64,000 bases of DNA from Zygnema cylindricum (lineage: Eukaryota > Streptophyta > Zygnematophyceae > Zygnematales > Zygnemataceae). Under the pieces are notes generated by a model. The model saw only the letters and a list, made by a program, of their open reading frames with translations. It did not search any database and was not told where the DNA came from. The position numbers and the translations under genes are program-made. The first letter of the stretch is position 1; every line of letters starts with the position of its first letter. Location: the NCBI GenBank assembly GCA_037447655.1, contig JBBHKE010002512.1, forward strand, positions 58,973 to 122,972. Direction: 5' to 3'. Positions 46,906 to 58,738 of the stretch are shown one piece after another.

Positions 46906-47360
46906 AGTAAATTTCCGGTATTTGTTTCTTCTCCGTACCGTACTCTTGACTCTATATAATTGAAACTATGCATCCCGATATATAATTGAAACTATGCATC
47001 CCGATTAAAGTTTCTGTTGAATGAATTAGTGTACGTGTAAGTCTTTATATAATGATTAAACTTTATATCATTTAACACTAGTCTTAGACTAAACGGATAA
47101 AGCTAACGACAAGTTTGACAGACGGCGGGTACCTGGATTAATTCTTGGGTCCGTCGAAACCTTTTAGGTAACTCTATTAAGATTTGCCTTTCTGTCCTCT
47201 TTGGACAGCCTAGGCAGCCATGGATCTAACTCCTCTTGAAGTCTTCAGTGACTGCGACAAGTGTGGGACTTGAGTGAAGATTTAGAGGCAGGCTGGCACT
47301 GTCTCCTCTTTGCCTTTTATTTTACAATCTCTAGACCTAGAAAATACTTGAATTTCAACA
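46906..47360 (-). repeat. Copia element G: partial 3' LTR
   Basis: The outer half is missing (replaced by the hAT fragment). The right end ...GAATTTCAACA at 47360 is followed by CTCCCCTTATTTTCTAG, the polypurine tract in reverse. It holds a 26-27-bp tandem duplication (ATATAATTGAAACTATGCATCCCG, given as ATATAATTGAAAC and TATGCATCCCG) near 46955-47005. Confidence 0.8.
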
Positions 47361-48153
47361 CTCCCCTTATTTTCTAGTCTACTTTACTTTCAACTCCCAT
47401 CAAAAACAACAAATACACATATATATATTTCCCTTTCCTTTTTCCTTCATGAAGATTCAAGCGAATACCTTTCTATTTAAAAAATTGATTTAGATGACCA
47501 AAAATAATTCCATCTTGTCGATCATACATTTCAATTTTGCATGCCACTTTTGATAAACCCGAGCAAATATTTTATCCACCTCCTCCTCTTTTCATCCAAC
47601 CAAAATCCACTTTCCCTTTTGCATTTCCAACAGTCAGCCCCATCCCCAATCTGCAACACATACCCGGATGATAACCCTTTTACATGCACATCTTCACAAG
47701 CGACAACACACCAAGTAGTGATGTGAAATCCACCCCCCGTCAAATATTCCCAAAAATCACTAGTCCTCACTAAGTTCCTCATAAAATCTACATCTTTCGA
47801 ACTCATGTTTTAATCCATGATAAGTATCTCATTTTCTGAATTTACCTCACTCTCTCCCATGGAATTCTTTCCGCTGTCACTTTCTATTTTTACACCCAAA
47901 AAATATTTCAACTCCCCTAAACCTATAATCGAATATTTCTCTTCTCTCTTATCCTTTGAAACCCCCTCTATAATTAATTCTCCCCTTTCCTCGGAATCCG
48001 TTGAAGTCTCCCTTTCCGACCAGTTTTCTGTTTCCAAAATATCTATGAAACTATCCTCAATATTATGAAATCCCTCAAGTATCTCCTCTCTCTTTACTTC
48101 CCTTATACCTCCAAAAGCACATTGTTGCTTACGTGGAATATCTGTGTGTTTTT
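47361..48153 (-). pseudogene. Copia element G: RNase H/RT and protease-edge remnants
   Basis: The minus strand reads degraded RNase H (HITTWCVVACEDVHVKGL, SGYVLQIGDGADCW, 47531-47806), a piece of the RT end (LGELKYFLGVKI, about 47890-47925), then directly a gag-protease edge (DIPRKQQCAFGG, about 48110-48150). The integrase and most of RT are deleted. A non-functional, internally deleted relic. Confidence 0.75.
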
Positions 48154-48940
48154 TGTTGTTTTTAGAAAGCTTTAGTCCGCTCTATGCCTCAGCTGTGAGG
48201 GAGAGAGAGCTATTCATGACTTAAGCTACTTTTGGTTGAGTTCGGTTCAGTGGTTACCAAAATTAGTGTGACGGTGAAGTTGGGAGTTCACGGTTCATTC
48301 ACACTTGGGACACGCGTCGTCACTTGAGAGAAATGCGTGAGTATGTCCTCCGTGGACGTACGGAAATTCGGCAGGACCACGGGACTTCGTGAAGTCAGTT
48401 CTACAGTGCCAAATCCTCTAATCGGACGGCTGACAGCCGCCGCCAAAAAATACTGACGAGGCGTGACTAGATCACTATCACTTGCCAACAAATACTGACG
48501 AGGCGTGACTAGATCACTATCACTTTACGTTGTCTGAACTTCGGTGTAAATATTTGGTAGAATAGAATTTTGTCTGTAGTGAATTAGTTGTTTAGTGTTG
48601 AGAATGTGATTTATGACATACCTTCAGTACACAAGTATACTCACAATATTTGTTGTGTTAAAATGTTATATGTACGGCTAGAATGCCTCCGTACAGATTA
48701 GTGTAGTTTCGGTGTATAGAAGTAGGACTTAGTGAATTTGATTCATTAGGAACAAATGATATGAAAACTGTGCACTCAGTTTGATGTAATTTCATTTCTG
48801 CATATCTCACAGATCTGTGAGCAGAATTTATTGAAATTTTGTGTGTGTGTTCTTTTGTATGTTATCTAAACTGTGCCAAATTTTCAGGACCATTGAAGCC
48901 TATTTCTGAAAGTTATAGTCTGTAAAAGTTGCTGTTCAGC
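48154..48940 (+). mobile_element. D-like LTR (family Y) inserted in G
   Basis: Starts TGTTGTTTTTAGAAAGC and shares with the D LTR the TATGTACGGCTAGAATGCCTCCGTAC region (given as TATGTACGGCTAG and AATGCCTCCGTAC, about 48670-48695) and the AAGTAGGACTTAG block. It separates the G gag from the G protease edge. The right end is not sharply defined (48930-48960) and no TSD was found. It holds a 42-bp tandem duplication at 48448-48525. Confidence 0.65.
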
Positions 48941-48959
48941 CATTGATATTTGTGGAAGC

Positions 48960-50129
48960 TTCCGCTTTTGAATTGTTATACGATGACTACTGCTGCATTT
49001 TCTTCTTCATCTTCAGTGCCAGCGGTTGTCTCAGATCAACACTTTTCTCTCTTCCCCATACTATCGATGCGGAGAAGCTCCGACGTATCTTCATCCTCTT
49101 TCTCCTCTTCCCCTTCTTCCTCCTCATCCACATTCCAACTTCTAAGTTCTTTCAAACAAGGGCATTCCTATATACAATGACCCGGTTCCCTACAAAAGAA
49201 GCAAACCCCCTTTTTCAAAGCTCTCGTTTCTTTTCATCTTCCTTTCTTTCCACCAAAGTTCTGATAAGGTTTACCTTTGTCTTTCTTCCTCTCATCACGC
49301 TTCTGCTCGTCACCGCTGTTCCTCTCATCACACTTCCGCCAATCACCACCAGCTGTAAATGCATTCACTCTGTCATTTCCCCTACAAAGATCCAAAGTGT
49401 TTTCCCTCACAAGAATTATCCCCACGGTAAAGCTCCAAGTCCATGAGGAGCCATCCATTGCCTGCATACGACAAATGATGTTTTCGTACTCATCTGGGAG
49501 TTTCATGAGTAGTGTGTTAATCTTCCTCTCCTCAGATTCTACATATCCCGCACTAGCAAGCTCAACATATAGCGCAGCAATATCATTGCAAAACTCTATC
49601 ATGCTACCGCCTTTATAAACGTAGGAATCTATTTCTTGTTTCACTAATTGCTTCCTCTGAATAGTCTCACTCTTATAAATCTGACTTAGTGCTTCCCATA
49701 TCTCTGAAGACTTCGTTAAGTTTATAAGAGTGATGCTATGGACTTAGACACGTTTCTAAATATGAGATGCTTTGCTATAGTGTTTGTGTATTCCCGTATT
49801 TTTCTGTCATTTTCTTCAGTTTTAATCCCTACAAGTGGTACCATAGCTGAGAGCCTAGCTCCCCTCACCATAGGTGTCCCTTTTACCTTCTCCCTTATTT
49901 CCCCATCCACGGCAAGGTTTTTCCTTTCACCTTTCGTTGCATCTGAACTTCGGTTGATATTCTGTGCAGCCTTAGATGATTCTCCATAGTAAGCTCCTCC
50001 AAAGCCAGGTGGCGGACATCTCACTTGTCCCAAAGCAATTCCCCATAAGTACTTCTCGAAAAGCAATCACTCCATTGAAAACGCCCAATAAGTGAAGTCT
50101 GTTCCATCGAACAAAGGCACCCTAGATGG
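48960..50129 (-). pseudogene. Copia element G: gag
   Basis: Minus-strand Gag in two main frames: 49722-50066 (N-terminal part) and 49234-49644 (YVYKGGSMIEFCNDIAALYV, LLMKLPDEYENIICRMQAMD). A knuckle CFFCREPGHC-Ile-stop-EC (about 49166-49207) has a nonsense codon within it. A glutamate-rich tail follows. Diverged from R but the same layout. Primer site rc at 50130-50142 is intact. Confidence 0.85.
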
Positions 50130-50142
50130 TGGGCCCATAACC

Positions 50143-50703
50143 TAAAACTCTGTGTGCTCCATTGCCCACAGAAATCACAGATCCAAAAGTAACTAATCTA
50201 AATAGTGCTGACTCCAAGTTGATAAAAACCCAAATGATTGACCCGTTGACAATCAGAAACCTATTTTAGCTTCACCCCTGTAAAATAAGACTTTTTGTGT
50301 GTTAAGTTCCACCACAGAATGCAAAGTTAGAATATGAGTTTTGGACACATTCACCCACTTTGTCTTTCTAATAGAAATCCAACCACCCTGGCAGGCAAAA
50401 ACTCTAACCGACTACACCTTTGTGTAGCCTAGACTCCCCTAAGTCCGCAGGAAAAAGAATCACTGAAAATGGCCAAGTAAATTGATAGTTATGAATGGTC
50501 AAAGATTACCTTTTGTACAGGTGCTCTCTCGAAGAGAGGTTGCTACCTACTAAATTTTCTAAGTCCTATCTCTCTTTAAAACTCTATCTACAGATATATG
50601 GCACCAATCAAATTACTGTGTCGTACAGAAAAGTACAGGTGCCGGTGTACTTTTTGTACGGCCATCGTACGACATGGCCAAAATGTCGACACATGTCATA
50701 TCT
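50143..50703 (-). repeat. Copia element G: partial 5' LTR
   Basis: Family X LTR from its PBS-side end (TAAAACTCTG, 50143) to ATGTCATATCTGG (50703), where similarity stops in the middle of the LTR. The GTAC block is present (50630-50670). Confidence 0.85.
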
Positions 50704-51275
50704 GGAACGCAAAAGCAACGCAGCAGATGGTGTGGAAGTATCTGATAGGGGAGGAGGTACAATAATTGTTTGATGAAAGTGTGTAGAAGATAGATTCTCG
50801 ACAAATCAGATAACATGGCAATATGACGAATACGAGTGGAAATTCAGATTTACTGGAGAGGTGTAATAACATTAGTAAATGGACAGTTTGGTCATTCATG
50901 GCATAAAAAGAGCTGTTACAGGATGATATTAATTTTGTATGAATGTTTAGATTCTGCACTGAAAACCAAAACAAAAAGGGTACAAAAAAGTAAAAAAACA
51001 ATGTACATTCAAGAAGAACGAATTTTGCAAGGAAGCAGTTAAAGAACTCGAAGGATGGAAGACATGGAAGGAAGCAGCAAGAGCACTGGTGACGTCAGCA
51101 GAAGCAGTAATGTTGTGATTGTTTGTGTAAAGTTTTGAATGTTTAACAGTGGAGGTTGTGAGACAAAAAAAATCAAATTTTGAATATTATATACGTCCTT
51201 ACTTTTTGTATGTACGTCCATTAGAGTCTAAATGTTTACAGAGAGAATGAAGTACTGAGTCTAAAGCTTTAGGGG
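50704..51275. other. Unassigned sequence, perhaps internal D or Y element
   Basis: AT-rich plus-strand sequence with short frames and no recognised domain. It ends in AGGGGAG (51269-51275), which looks like a polypurine tract before TGTTGTTTTGAAAGC. Confidence 0.3.
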
Positions 51276-51590
51276 AGTGTTGTTTTGAAAGCTTTAGTCC
51301 TCACTAGATGAGGCTGTGAGGGGGAAGTTGAGAGTAGAATCGAGCAGCTGCTATTGCTGCGATGTCAAAGTAGCGCAGCATGGCAGCATAACTATATTAC
51401 ACGCTACATATTGAAGTCAAACTGAGTTGCGGTGTCGAAGTGTCGAAATAGCGCAGCATAGCACAATAGCAGTAAACACTGCATATTGTATTCAGATCGG
51501 GCTGCAATGGCAAACTAGCGCAGCATAGCAACATAGCATTTCACGCTGCATATTGTATTCTGGGTGCACGAAACTAAATTTTCCGGGGAG
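51276..51590 (+). repeat. Family Y LTR start, about 72-bp repeats and polypurine tract of D
   Basis: Begins like the LTR at 48154 (TGTTGTTTTGAAAGC). It then has three diverged units of about 72 bp with TAGCGCAGCATAGCA and GCATATTGTATTC words (51345-51563). It ends with TTCCGGGGAG (51581-51590) just before the D 3' LTR. Confidence 0.6.
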
Positions 51591-51931
51591 TGCTGTACTG
51601 TATTGAAAAGTTTGTTTCTTGTGTACGCAACATTTTGTGCGATTGTGACAGTTCGTGCGCAATGGAATTTAATATGGAGGTTCGAATGGATTCACTGATT
51701 GGGGGAGCGAACGAACGGATATAATTTATGTGACATAAAAAACTCATTGAGTGGCGTGAACAAGCATTGACAAATGGACGGTGGATCGCAAAGCGATCCG
51801 AAGTGGAATAAACGAAATGTTGAAATATGCACCGCCGGCACGACGCAGACAAAACTACGCAGCTGCAGTTAATTTGGATAAATACGCTCTGCCGGTACGG
51901 AGCACCTGCAATGCAGACAAGTCAACGCACC

Positions 51932-52894
51932 TGTAACAGGATCTCCTACCTCTCAGAAAATCCCATTACTACAAACAATTCCAACCACACATTCCACACA
52001 TTGGAAAACACACATCCACATTTGACAACACTCACATAAGGATAAACTTTAAATTAGAAGAAGCTTCTGTCCACATAACATCAGCTTGGTCTCTTGCCCT
52101 CGTGGCTCAACCCTTCTTATTAAAGTATTTTCCACTACTCTCCACTCTTAATAATTCTATCTCTTAACTACTAAAACACTATTTAGTTAGTAAGAGATTT
52201 CAATGCAAAATGCCTTTTCTCCAATTTGGTATTAATCGCTCAGGACCAAGATCAGCCGGAATTTCCACAAACTTTCCCCAAAGGAAAAGATCTCTACTCT
52301 CCTCTTACACTTCTCCATTTATCCATCATCGCCCTGGACTCGCCAGGCCAGAGTCAAAGCTCCGTTTGAACAGGCTTTTACCTGGGCCAATCATTGATCA
52401 GCAAGGACTCGGACTGACCAATGCAAAAACGTGCGAAATCTCTTACTAACTACTTAGCGCTTTATTAACCAATCCAACGCTACGTTTCACTACGTAACAT
52501 TTACGTGCAAAAGCGCGCGCCAAACGAAACGCGACTTTGCACGATCATGCGTCACAAATTTCGCACGTGAAACTTCCTACGAAATTCCCTTAAGTGAAAG
52601 TGACGTTTCGTACTAAAAATTGTACGAAACGAAGTACCATGCATACTGAACGTTTCATTAGAACTTTATGAAACGTTCACGCGAAATTTCGGTACTAATT
52701 TTAACCCGTTTCAATGATACCCACCTGTTATTTAGACCCCACACTGCCACCTAAGTGCACCCATAGCTATAACTTTTGAAATATAACTCCAAATCGCGTG
52801 ATTCTTTCGCGAACGTCTACCAAATTTAATAATCTATAATCATAACTCCTAAATACCCTTTTATAAATTAGTTCGATCCGCTATTACTGTTACA
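51932..52894 (-). repeat. Gypsy: 3' LTR
   Basis: A 963-bp LTR, TGTAACAGG... to ...CTGTTACA, with a 7-bp TGTAACA/TGTTACA terminal inverted repeat. A 79-codon open frame inside (52210-52449) recurs identically in the other LTR and is not taken as a gene. Confidence 0.97.
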
Positions 52895-52915
52895 TCATCC
52901 CCTCCTTATTTTTAA
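52895..52915 (-). promoter_or_regulatory. Gypsy: polypurine tract
   Basis: On the minus strand AAATAAGGAGGGGATGA abuts the 3' LTR. Purine-rich plus-strand primer site. Confidence 0.8.
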
Positions 52916-52943
52916 CTGCCCTCAGTTAAAACATTTTTAATTC

Positions 52944-55900
52944 TCAAGACGGGACCTCTATATTATTGTCTCTCCAATACCTCTGTAAAAATTCAGAATT
53001 TTTATCCTCTAGAGTCAACTCATCCTCAGGCCTCCCTAGATAATGCACTTGCCAGAATATAGTATCTCCGACCTTGAACCGTTGACCAACCCAATCTATT
53101 ACCCATCTGTGTACTTCAGGTTCTATAATTACTGAGGGATCCAATTCCAATTCTCCTTCGGTTGGTCGAAGATTCGCTGGTTTCAATTGGCTAATGTGTA
53201 TCACTGGATGAATTTTTGTTGACGCCGGAAAGTGCAATTTGGCAGCAACTGACGATATCATCTCGATTACAGTAAATGGTCCAATGAACTTAGGAGCAAA
53301 TTTCCCCGTAGGATCCGATTGTCCGTCGATCTTGCACCTGTAATGAGTTGTAGAAAGCCAAACCTTGTCACCTGTGCGTAACACCCAATCACCCCGTTTG
53401 CGGTTAGCATTTAATTCTTGCCTCCTTTGTGCCTCTACTAATGCATCACGGACAGTTCTCCAAACTGTTTGAAAATATTCCCAAAATTCCGTTCCTGAAC
53501 CCCTATTCTCTTGTGTGATCCCTGTTATTAAGTCTAATGCTTCTCTCGGTTGGTATCCGTATGCAACTTCAAATGGTGAGAATCCTGTACTAGCATGTTT
53601 ACATGAATTGTATGCAAATTCCATTAATGGCAGTTTGGATTCCCATGTGTTTTGAACTCCACTGCAAATAGTCCTAAGCATTTCTTCCAGTGTACGATTC
53701 ATCCTTTCTGTTTGTCCATCTGTCTGAGGATGGTAAGAGGTACTCATTTTTAATTCAGTACCTAAATTTTGCTGCAATTCTTTCCAAAATGCAGATGTAA
53801 ATTTAGAATCCCTATCACTGACTATAGACAGGGGAACACCATGATGTCTGACCACATTGTCAAAATATAACTTTGAAATATCTACAACTGAATGAGTAGT
53901 TTTGCAAGGGATAAATATTGCCATTTTACTGAACCTATCGACTACGACCATGATACTGTCATTCCTTTTAGATGTAGCAGGCAACCTAACAATAAAATCC
54001 ATACTGACAGATTCCCACGGTCTTTCGGGATTATCCAAAGGTTTTAAGAGACCTTTAGGTTTTTGGGTACTAGGTTTACTCTGTTGGCAAGGGACACAAC
54101 TTTCTACGTGTTTTGACACCTCTTTTGCCATCCCAGGCCAAAACAATCTACTTTGCAACCGACTAAGGGTTTTATCTCGACCTAGATGTCCTAAATGCTC
54201 ATGAGCTTCCCGTAAAATTTGTTTTCTTAAGTCTCCGACTTCAGGAATGCATAATCTATCCCCAATTTGCAAATACAGTAAACCAGCCTCTAGTCTAAAA
54301 TTTTTGACATGCCTCTCATTCAATGGGTCAGAATTTCCTCCCGAAATATTTTTGCAAATCACAGCAAAATAAGGATCTTTATCATAACCATTTCTAACAG
54401 TATCTAAAAACAATTCATCCTGAACCATAACACTTATTTCAAAACATCTACTTAAAGGATCTGCAACTACATTTGTCTTCCCAGGAATATGTTTGACATT
54501 AAATTTGAAATATGCTAATTTTTGCATCCACCTAACCTGTCTGCCAGTCATAATCTGTGCATCACTTAATCTCTGCAAATAAGAAAGGGCTTTATTATCA
54601 CAGTGAACTGTAAATTCTTTATTATGCAAATAACATCGCCATTTCACCAATGCATGTACAATTGCAAGTAATTCTTTTTCTTGTGCTGTATAGTTCTTTT
54701 CAGCATCATTGAATTTTCTGGACTCAAAAGCAATAGGATGAAAGTGTTTGCCGACTTTTTGACTTATGACTGCACCTAGACCTTTGTCAGATGCATCTGT
54801 AGTAATCAGAACTTCAAATTCCCCAGCAGGGTCAGGATACACTAGTGTAGGAGCAGAGGTCAACTTCCCTTTTAGTTCCTCGAATGCTCTCTCTTGATCA
54901 GCTCCCCACGCAAACATCTCCTTTTCCCGAAGCAAATCCGTCAAAGGTGCAGCGATCATACTGAAGTTCTTTATAAATTTCCTGTAGTAAGTGGCCAATC
55001 CCAAAAATGATCTAACTTCCGTGACATTAGTAGGTTGCTTCCAACTTTGGATTGCAGTGATTTTGGATGGATCTGTTTTAACACCTTCCCCACTAACTAT
55101 ATGTCCCAAAAATAATTGTTCACTTTTAAGAAAGCTGGATTTTGACAATTTTCCGTATAATTTTCTTTCTTTTAACCTTTCTAACACTTTTCTTAAATGA
55201 ATTACATGTTGTTCTCTAGATTCACTGTAAATTAGAATATCATCAATAAACACCTGAACGAACTCATCTATGTAATCAGAAAAAGTTTGGTTCATTAATC
55301 TTTGGTAAGTAGGCGGTGCATTCGTTAAACCGAATGGCATTACTATCCATTCAAAATGACCCACCCTAGTCCTGAAAGCAGTTTTATCAACATCCCCAAT
55401 TCTGATTGGCACCTGATTAAAGCCACTACGCAGGTCAATCAATGAAAATACTTTAGCACCTTTTAAACGATCTATCAAATCAGAAATTAAAGGTAACGGA
55501 TACTTATCCTTCACCGTAATCTTGTTCAGACTACGATAATCGACACACATTCTCAACGTTCCGTCCTTTTTTTTGACAAAGAGAACTGGTGCTCCATACG
55601 GTGATTTGCTGGGCTGAATATGTCCTTTCTCTAAGAGTTCTTTGATCTGTTTCTTTAACTCCTCTTGCTCAAAGAAACTGTGCTTATAAATTCCTGTGAC
55701 AGGAGGATTACATCCAGGTTCAAGGTTAATAACATGTTCTACATCTCGGGAAGGTGGCCTTCCTGAGGGTAAATCACTAGGAAAAACATCTTGAAATTCA
55801 AAAATCAAATCTTTAACAGCAACATCAGATGTATTAATGTCAGTTACAAAATCATATTTTAGTTTTTCAAAAGTTTTAGTGGTGTCTGATTTAGAGATGA

Positions 55901-56657
55901 CATCAATGTTATTGTTTTCTCCCCCTCTTTCATCAGTAACTGCCTCAGTTACTAACAACAAGAAAGCATGATTTGTTTTATCTTTTAAGTGCTTTTTAAA
56001 TTGTTTAGCAGATATTAAACCTTCCACTCCTAATCTGGTTATATTGTTTATATGATTCCTATGCAATTTCTTAGGAGATAATGCTTGCAAAACCTTCCAA
56101 CCGTTTTCAGACTTCACTTTTAAGGTGTTAATTTCCCAATTAATTTGAGGATTATGTTCTGTTAACCAAGGCTTTCCCAGAATTAGTTCCTCACTTCCTA
56201 AATTCATTATTTCACACACAACTTTCATTTTATGACCCTGAATATCCACTTCAATTGTGTCAGTTTGTAAGTCTAATGTGGACTTATTACCATTTGCCAC
56301 TTGAACATGTAAAGGTTTTTCCCTTATGACAGTAGGAATTTTATTTTCCTCTACAAACTTATGTGAAATAAAATTATGTGTGGCACCTGAATCAACCATT
56401 ACTTTCAACGGTTTTCCTTCCACTAGTGACTCGAATCTAATCAAACTGTGTCTGGTGTCATCATTACTTAACTGTCCTAACATAGGTCTGTTGTTGAGAA
56501 TTTCATCAGAAGGATTCTTTAAACTATGCAGTGTAGTTAGAATCATAATAAATTCAGCTATCCTAACTTTTCCATTCATTAATTTGCCCTCCAAAGTTAA
56601 CTCTTTAACTTCTGGATCTGGTTGACTCAACTGAGGACTTTCAGTCAGTCCTTTCCG
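52944..56657 (-). CDS. pol: Gypsy Pol: protease, RT, RNase H, integrase, chromodomain-like tail
   Basis: An uninterrupted frame of about 1,238 codons entered by -1 frameshift from gag. The codon at 56630 is TTG, so there is no Met start there. Numbering from that TTG: protease [10 protein letters not shown] (DSG at 80-82); RT with YPLP (377-380), [10 protein letters not shown] (Asp 399) and a FIDD box (461-464); RNase H starting [11 protein letters not shown] (610-620); integrase zinc finger H810/H815/C845/C848 and catalytic D878, D939, E975 (DD35E). The last 50 residues ([20 protein letters not shown]) resemble a diverged chromodomain, which in chromoviruses guides insertion to chromatin. 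All catalytic residues are present. Confidence 0.96.
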   Translation of the reverse strand, partial: RKGLTESPQLSQPDPEVKELTLEGKLMNGKVRIAEFIMILTTLHSLKNPSDEILNNRPMLGQLSNDDTRHSLIRFESLVEGKPLKVMVDSGATHNFISHKFVEENKIPTVIREKPLHVQVANGNKSTLDLQTDTIEVDIQGHKMKVVCEIMNLGSEELILGKPWLTEHNPQINWEINTLKVKSENGWKVLQALSPKKLHRNHINNITRLGVEGLISAKQFKKHLKDKTNHAFLLLVTEAVTDERGGENNNIDVISKSDTTKTFEKLKYDFVTDINTSDVAVKDLIFEFQDVFPSDLPSGRPPSRDVEHVINLEPGCNPPVTGIYKHSFFEQEELKKQIKELLEKGHIQPSKSPYGAPVLFVKKKDGTLRMCVDYRSLNKITVKDKYPLPLISDLIDRLKGAKVFSLIDLRSGFNQVPIRIGDVDKTAFRTRVGHFEWIVMPFGLTNAPPTYQRLMNQTFSDYIDEFVQVFIDDILIYSESREQHVIHLRKVLERLKERKLYGKLSKSSFLKSEQLFLGHIVSGEGVKTDPSKITAIQSWKQPTNVTEVRSFLGLATYYRKFIKNFSMIAAPLTDLLREKEMFAWGADQERAFEELKGKLTSAPTLVYPDPAGEFEVLITTDASDKGLGAVISQKVGKHFHPIAFESRKFNDAEKNYTAQEKELLAIVHALVKWRCYLHNKEFTVHCDNKALSYLQRLSDAQIMTGRQVRWMQKLAYFKFNVKHIPGKTNVVADPLSRCFEISVMVQDELFLDTVRNGYDKDPYFAVICKNISGGNSDPLNERHVKNFRLEAGLLYLQIGDRLCIPEVGDLRKQILREAHEHLGHLGRDKTLSRLQSRLFWPGMAKEVSKHVESCVPCQQSKPSTQKPKGLLKPLDNPERPWESVSMDFIVRLPATSKRNDSIMVVVDRFSKMAIFIPCKTTHSVVDISKLYFDNVVRHHGVPLSIVSDRDSKFTSAFWKELQQNLGTELKMSTSYHPQTDGQTERMNRTLEEMLRTICSGVQNTWESKLPLMEFAYNSCKHASTGFSPFEVAYGYQPREALDLITGITQENRGSGTEFWEYFQTVWRTVRDALVEAQRRQELNANRKRGDWVLRTGDKVWLSTTHYRCKIDGQSDPTGKFAPKFIGPFTVIEMISSVAAKLHFPASTKIHPVIHISQLKPANLRPTEGELELDPSVIIEPEVHRWVIDWVGQRFKVGDTIFWQVHYLGRPEDELTLEDKNSEFLQRYWRDNNIEVPS

Positions 56658-57967
56658 TTTCCCACTTCTTGGGCTTCCTGCTCAGCTAGGTATAATGCAA
56701 TATCCTCTTGGAGACCTTCATTTACTTCGGCTATTTTTAGAGAACCTTTATCTGTACAGTCTTTAGCGTAATGATCTGGACCTCCACATTTGAAACAAGT
56801 GACTTTCTTTTTGGGTTTTATGCACTCTCTACTAAAATGTCCCTCCTCTCCACAGTTATAACAGTTAATCTTTTTCAGTTGTGCACACTCAAATGCCCTA
56901 TGACCCTTTTTCTGACAAATAGTGCATGTGGGGATGGTAAGGTTAGACTTCTGGGCATTAATGTTTGGTTTAGGACTTTTAATGTACCCCCCTCTATTGT
57001 TAAATTTATTTCCTGCATTAACACTATGTCCACCCCTTTGATTTCCCCTGAAGATATTTTGCCTATTCACCAGACCAGCATTCAGACCCTCTTCAACAAA
57101 TTCCTCATCATCCCACTGTGATACTTCATTTAAATTACCCCTTACTGATCGTGTTTCCCGATTATACCCCAACTGATCCTCTAATTCCAATGACTTATCT
57201 TGTAATTCTTTCAAATTATTAAAATTTTGATGTTTTAGCTCTGATTTCAGTACAGGATTCAAATAGTTCAAGAAATGCAATTTAGCCATTTCATCAGTCA
57301 AACCTATGACATGAATACTAGATGAGTCAAATTCTACAATATAATCCTTCACAGATCCAGTCTGCTTACAATTCAACCACTTTTCTTCCATTCTGGATTT
57401 AAAAGTGACAGACAAGAAACGCGATTTGATCGCGGTTTTAAAAGTTTCCCAATCAGCATTATCAGGAATCAATTTAGACCTTCTCTGAGTATAATACCAA
57501 ATTTGAGCATCGCCTTTCAGACAGCTAACTGCAAAAGAAGTATAATCATCGCGATCACAATTCCTAGATTCCAAATAATACTCCATATGAAAAATCCAAG
57601 CATCCAACTCATCAATCTTCTTACCATCAAACGATGGTGCCTCACTAATAGACAATTTCAGATCCCTTATCTTCTTAGGTCTATCATGATCATCCTCCCT
57701 AAAATTGGCATTTCTTTTACTACTTTCACCCTTTTGGTCATTAACATCATTCTTTGCCTGAATTAAATTAATGAGCTCATCCAATTTCTCATTTGAAACA
57801 TTCCCATTTTCTTTAACAACTTTCAATTCACTTTTCAATTCGCAAATTTGTTCATCCACAGCAGCAGAATGATTATTAAATTTTTTTACCAATTTTACAG
57901 TTCGTTTCTTCAACACATTCAAAGCATTCTCCATTTCACGTTTCCATGCAGAATTTGCCATTATCAC
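56645..57967 (-). CDS. gag: Gypsy Gag with three zinc knuckles
   Basis: Four hundred and forty codons from ATG (57967) to TGA (56645). The N-terminal 100 residues are basic and helical (coiled-coil-like). Residues 105-270 hold the retrotransposon Gag capsid domain ([20 protein letters not shown], then W...FK..I..RFL and [17 protein letters not shown]). The C-terminal part has three CCHC knuckles: [14 protein letters not shown] (348-361), [14 protein letters not shown] (369-382) and [14 protein letters not shown] (391-404). It forms the particle and binds RNA. The last codons overlap the frameshift site. Confidence 0.96.
   Translation of the reverse strand: MIMANSAWKREMENALNVLKKRTVKLVKKFNNHSAAVDEQICELKSELKVVKENGNVSNEKLDELINLIQAKNDVNDQKGESSKRNANFREDDHDRPKKIRDLKLSISEAPSFDGKKIDELDAWIFHMEYYLESRNCDRDDYTSFAVSCLKGDAQIWYYTQRRSKLIPDNADWETFKTAIKSRFLSVTFKSRMEEKWLNCKQTGSVKDYIVEFDSSSIHVIGLTDEMAKLHFLNYLNPVLKSELKHQNFNNLKELQDKSLELEDQLGYNRETRSVRGNLNEVSQWDDEEFVEEGLNAGLVNRQNIFRGNQRGGHSVNAGNKFNNRGGYIKSPKPNINAQKSNLTIPTCTICQKKGHRAFECAQLKKINCYNCGEEGHFSRECIKPKKKVTCFKCGGPDHYAKDCTDKGSLKIAEVNEGLQEDIALYLAEQEAQEVGNGKD
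56657..56663 (-). promoter_or_regulatory. Programmed -1 frameshift heptamer GGGAAAC
   Basis: In the gag frame the codons are GTG-GGA-AAC, so the heptamer is correctly phased (X-XXY-YYZ), four codons before the gag stop. Slipping back one base leads straight into the open pol frame (AAA CGG AAA GGA CTG). GGGAAAC is a known retroviral slippery site. A downstream structure was not examined. Confidence 0.82.
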
Positions 57968-58738
57968 ACAATTAAATCAAGCAAAAGGAAAGATAGAGTA
58001 TAATTTCCCAAAGAAATTTGCTGCAGAATTGAAGTCCTTAGATTGCTCCAATCCAAAACTTCTTCTCCTTAACAAATCCTTTGAAAAGATCAAGATCTGA
58101 GAAATTAAAAAGACATTGACAATAAGTTAGTACAAATTCAAATTTTCAATTTCCCAACATTGAAACATAAATGTAAGAATTTCCCCACCAATTTTGCAAT
58201 AGCAAAAATTGAAAGCTCTCAAAAGTAAGATTTAACCATAAATTTTGCAACAGCAAAACTGAAATCAATCAAGGTAACAATTTAGGGTTTGAAAAGTTTT
58301 GAGTCATTTCTGGACTCCTTTGCTCTTGAAGAAGTAAAGTACTCCACTTTCCTTCTCCTCCATTAGCAAATTCCCATTTCCCACTACATCAGGATCTTTT
58401 GTTCTATAATCCTCACATCCTCACCCTTCATGGCTTCAAGCCCTCCCTCTACACATGAATCATTGCTAGGAGAAGGCAAGTTTGTTTGGCCTCTGGTAAT
58501 TGGAGTGAGCTTCGGCGGTGGCTACACTGCCCACCCCGCCTTAGTCCTTAGGACCTGAGCACGCCCCACATCTAACCAGCGGCCGCTGGCAGTGTGATCA
58601 CTCAGTTTCCCTCCAATCCCCTACCACTTCACATTGTGGTTCTACCGACACAGGTTAGAGCACCCTCACCGGTCACGGCAATCGATTTTCGGGTGAGCAA
58701 ACTTCTCCTTGGTTTCTAACCAAAGCTCCGATACCATA
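57968..58738 (-). promoter_or_regulatory. Gypsy: leader and primer-binding site
   Basis: On the minus strand TGGTATCGGAGC (58725-58736) lies two bases after the 5' LTR. It is complementary to the 3' end of initiator tRNA-Met (usual TGGTATCAGAGC, one mismatch). The 757 bases from there to the gag ATG are a non-coding leader, likely with the packaging signal. Confidence 0.88.

Noticed and set aside
50613-51042. Possible RNase H tail of a Copia element before 51275
   Set aside because: Short frames only; I could not find any RNase H motif, so it is listed as unassigned.
52210-52449. 79-codon open frame, identical again at 59017-59256
   Set aside because: It lies inside both Gypsy LTRs, so the identity is due to LTR duplication; antisense to the element and without domain.
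56628-56630. Apparent start of pol at this codon
   Set aside because: The codon is TTG and the frame is open upstream to the slippery site, so translation enters by frameshift.
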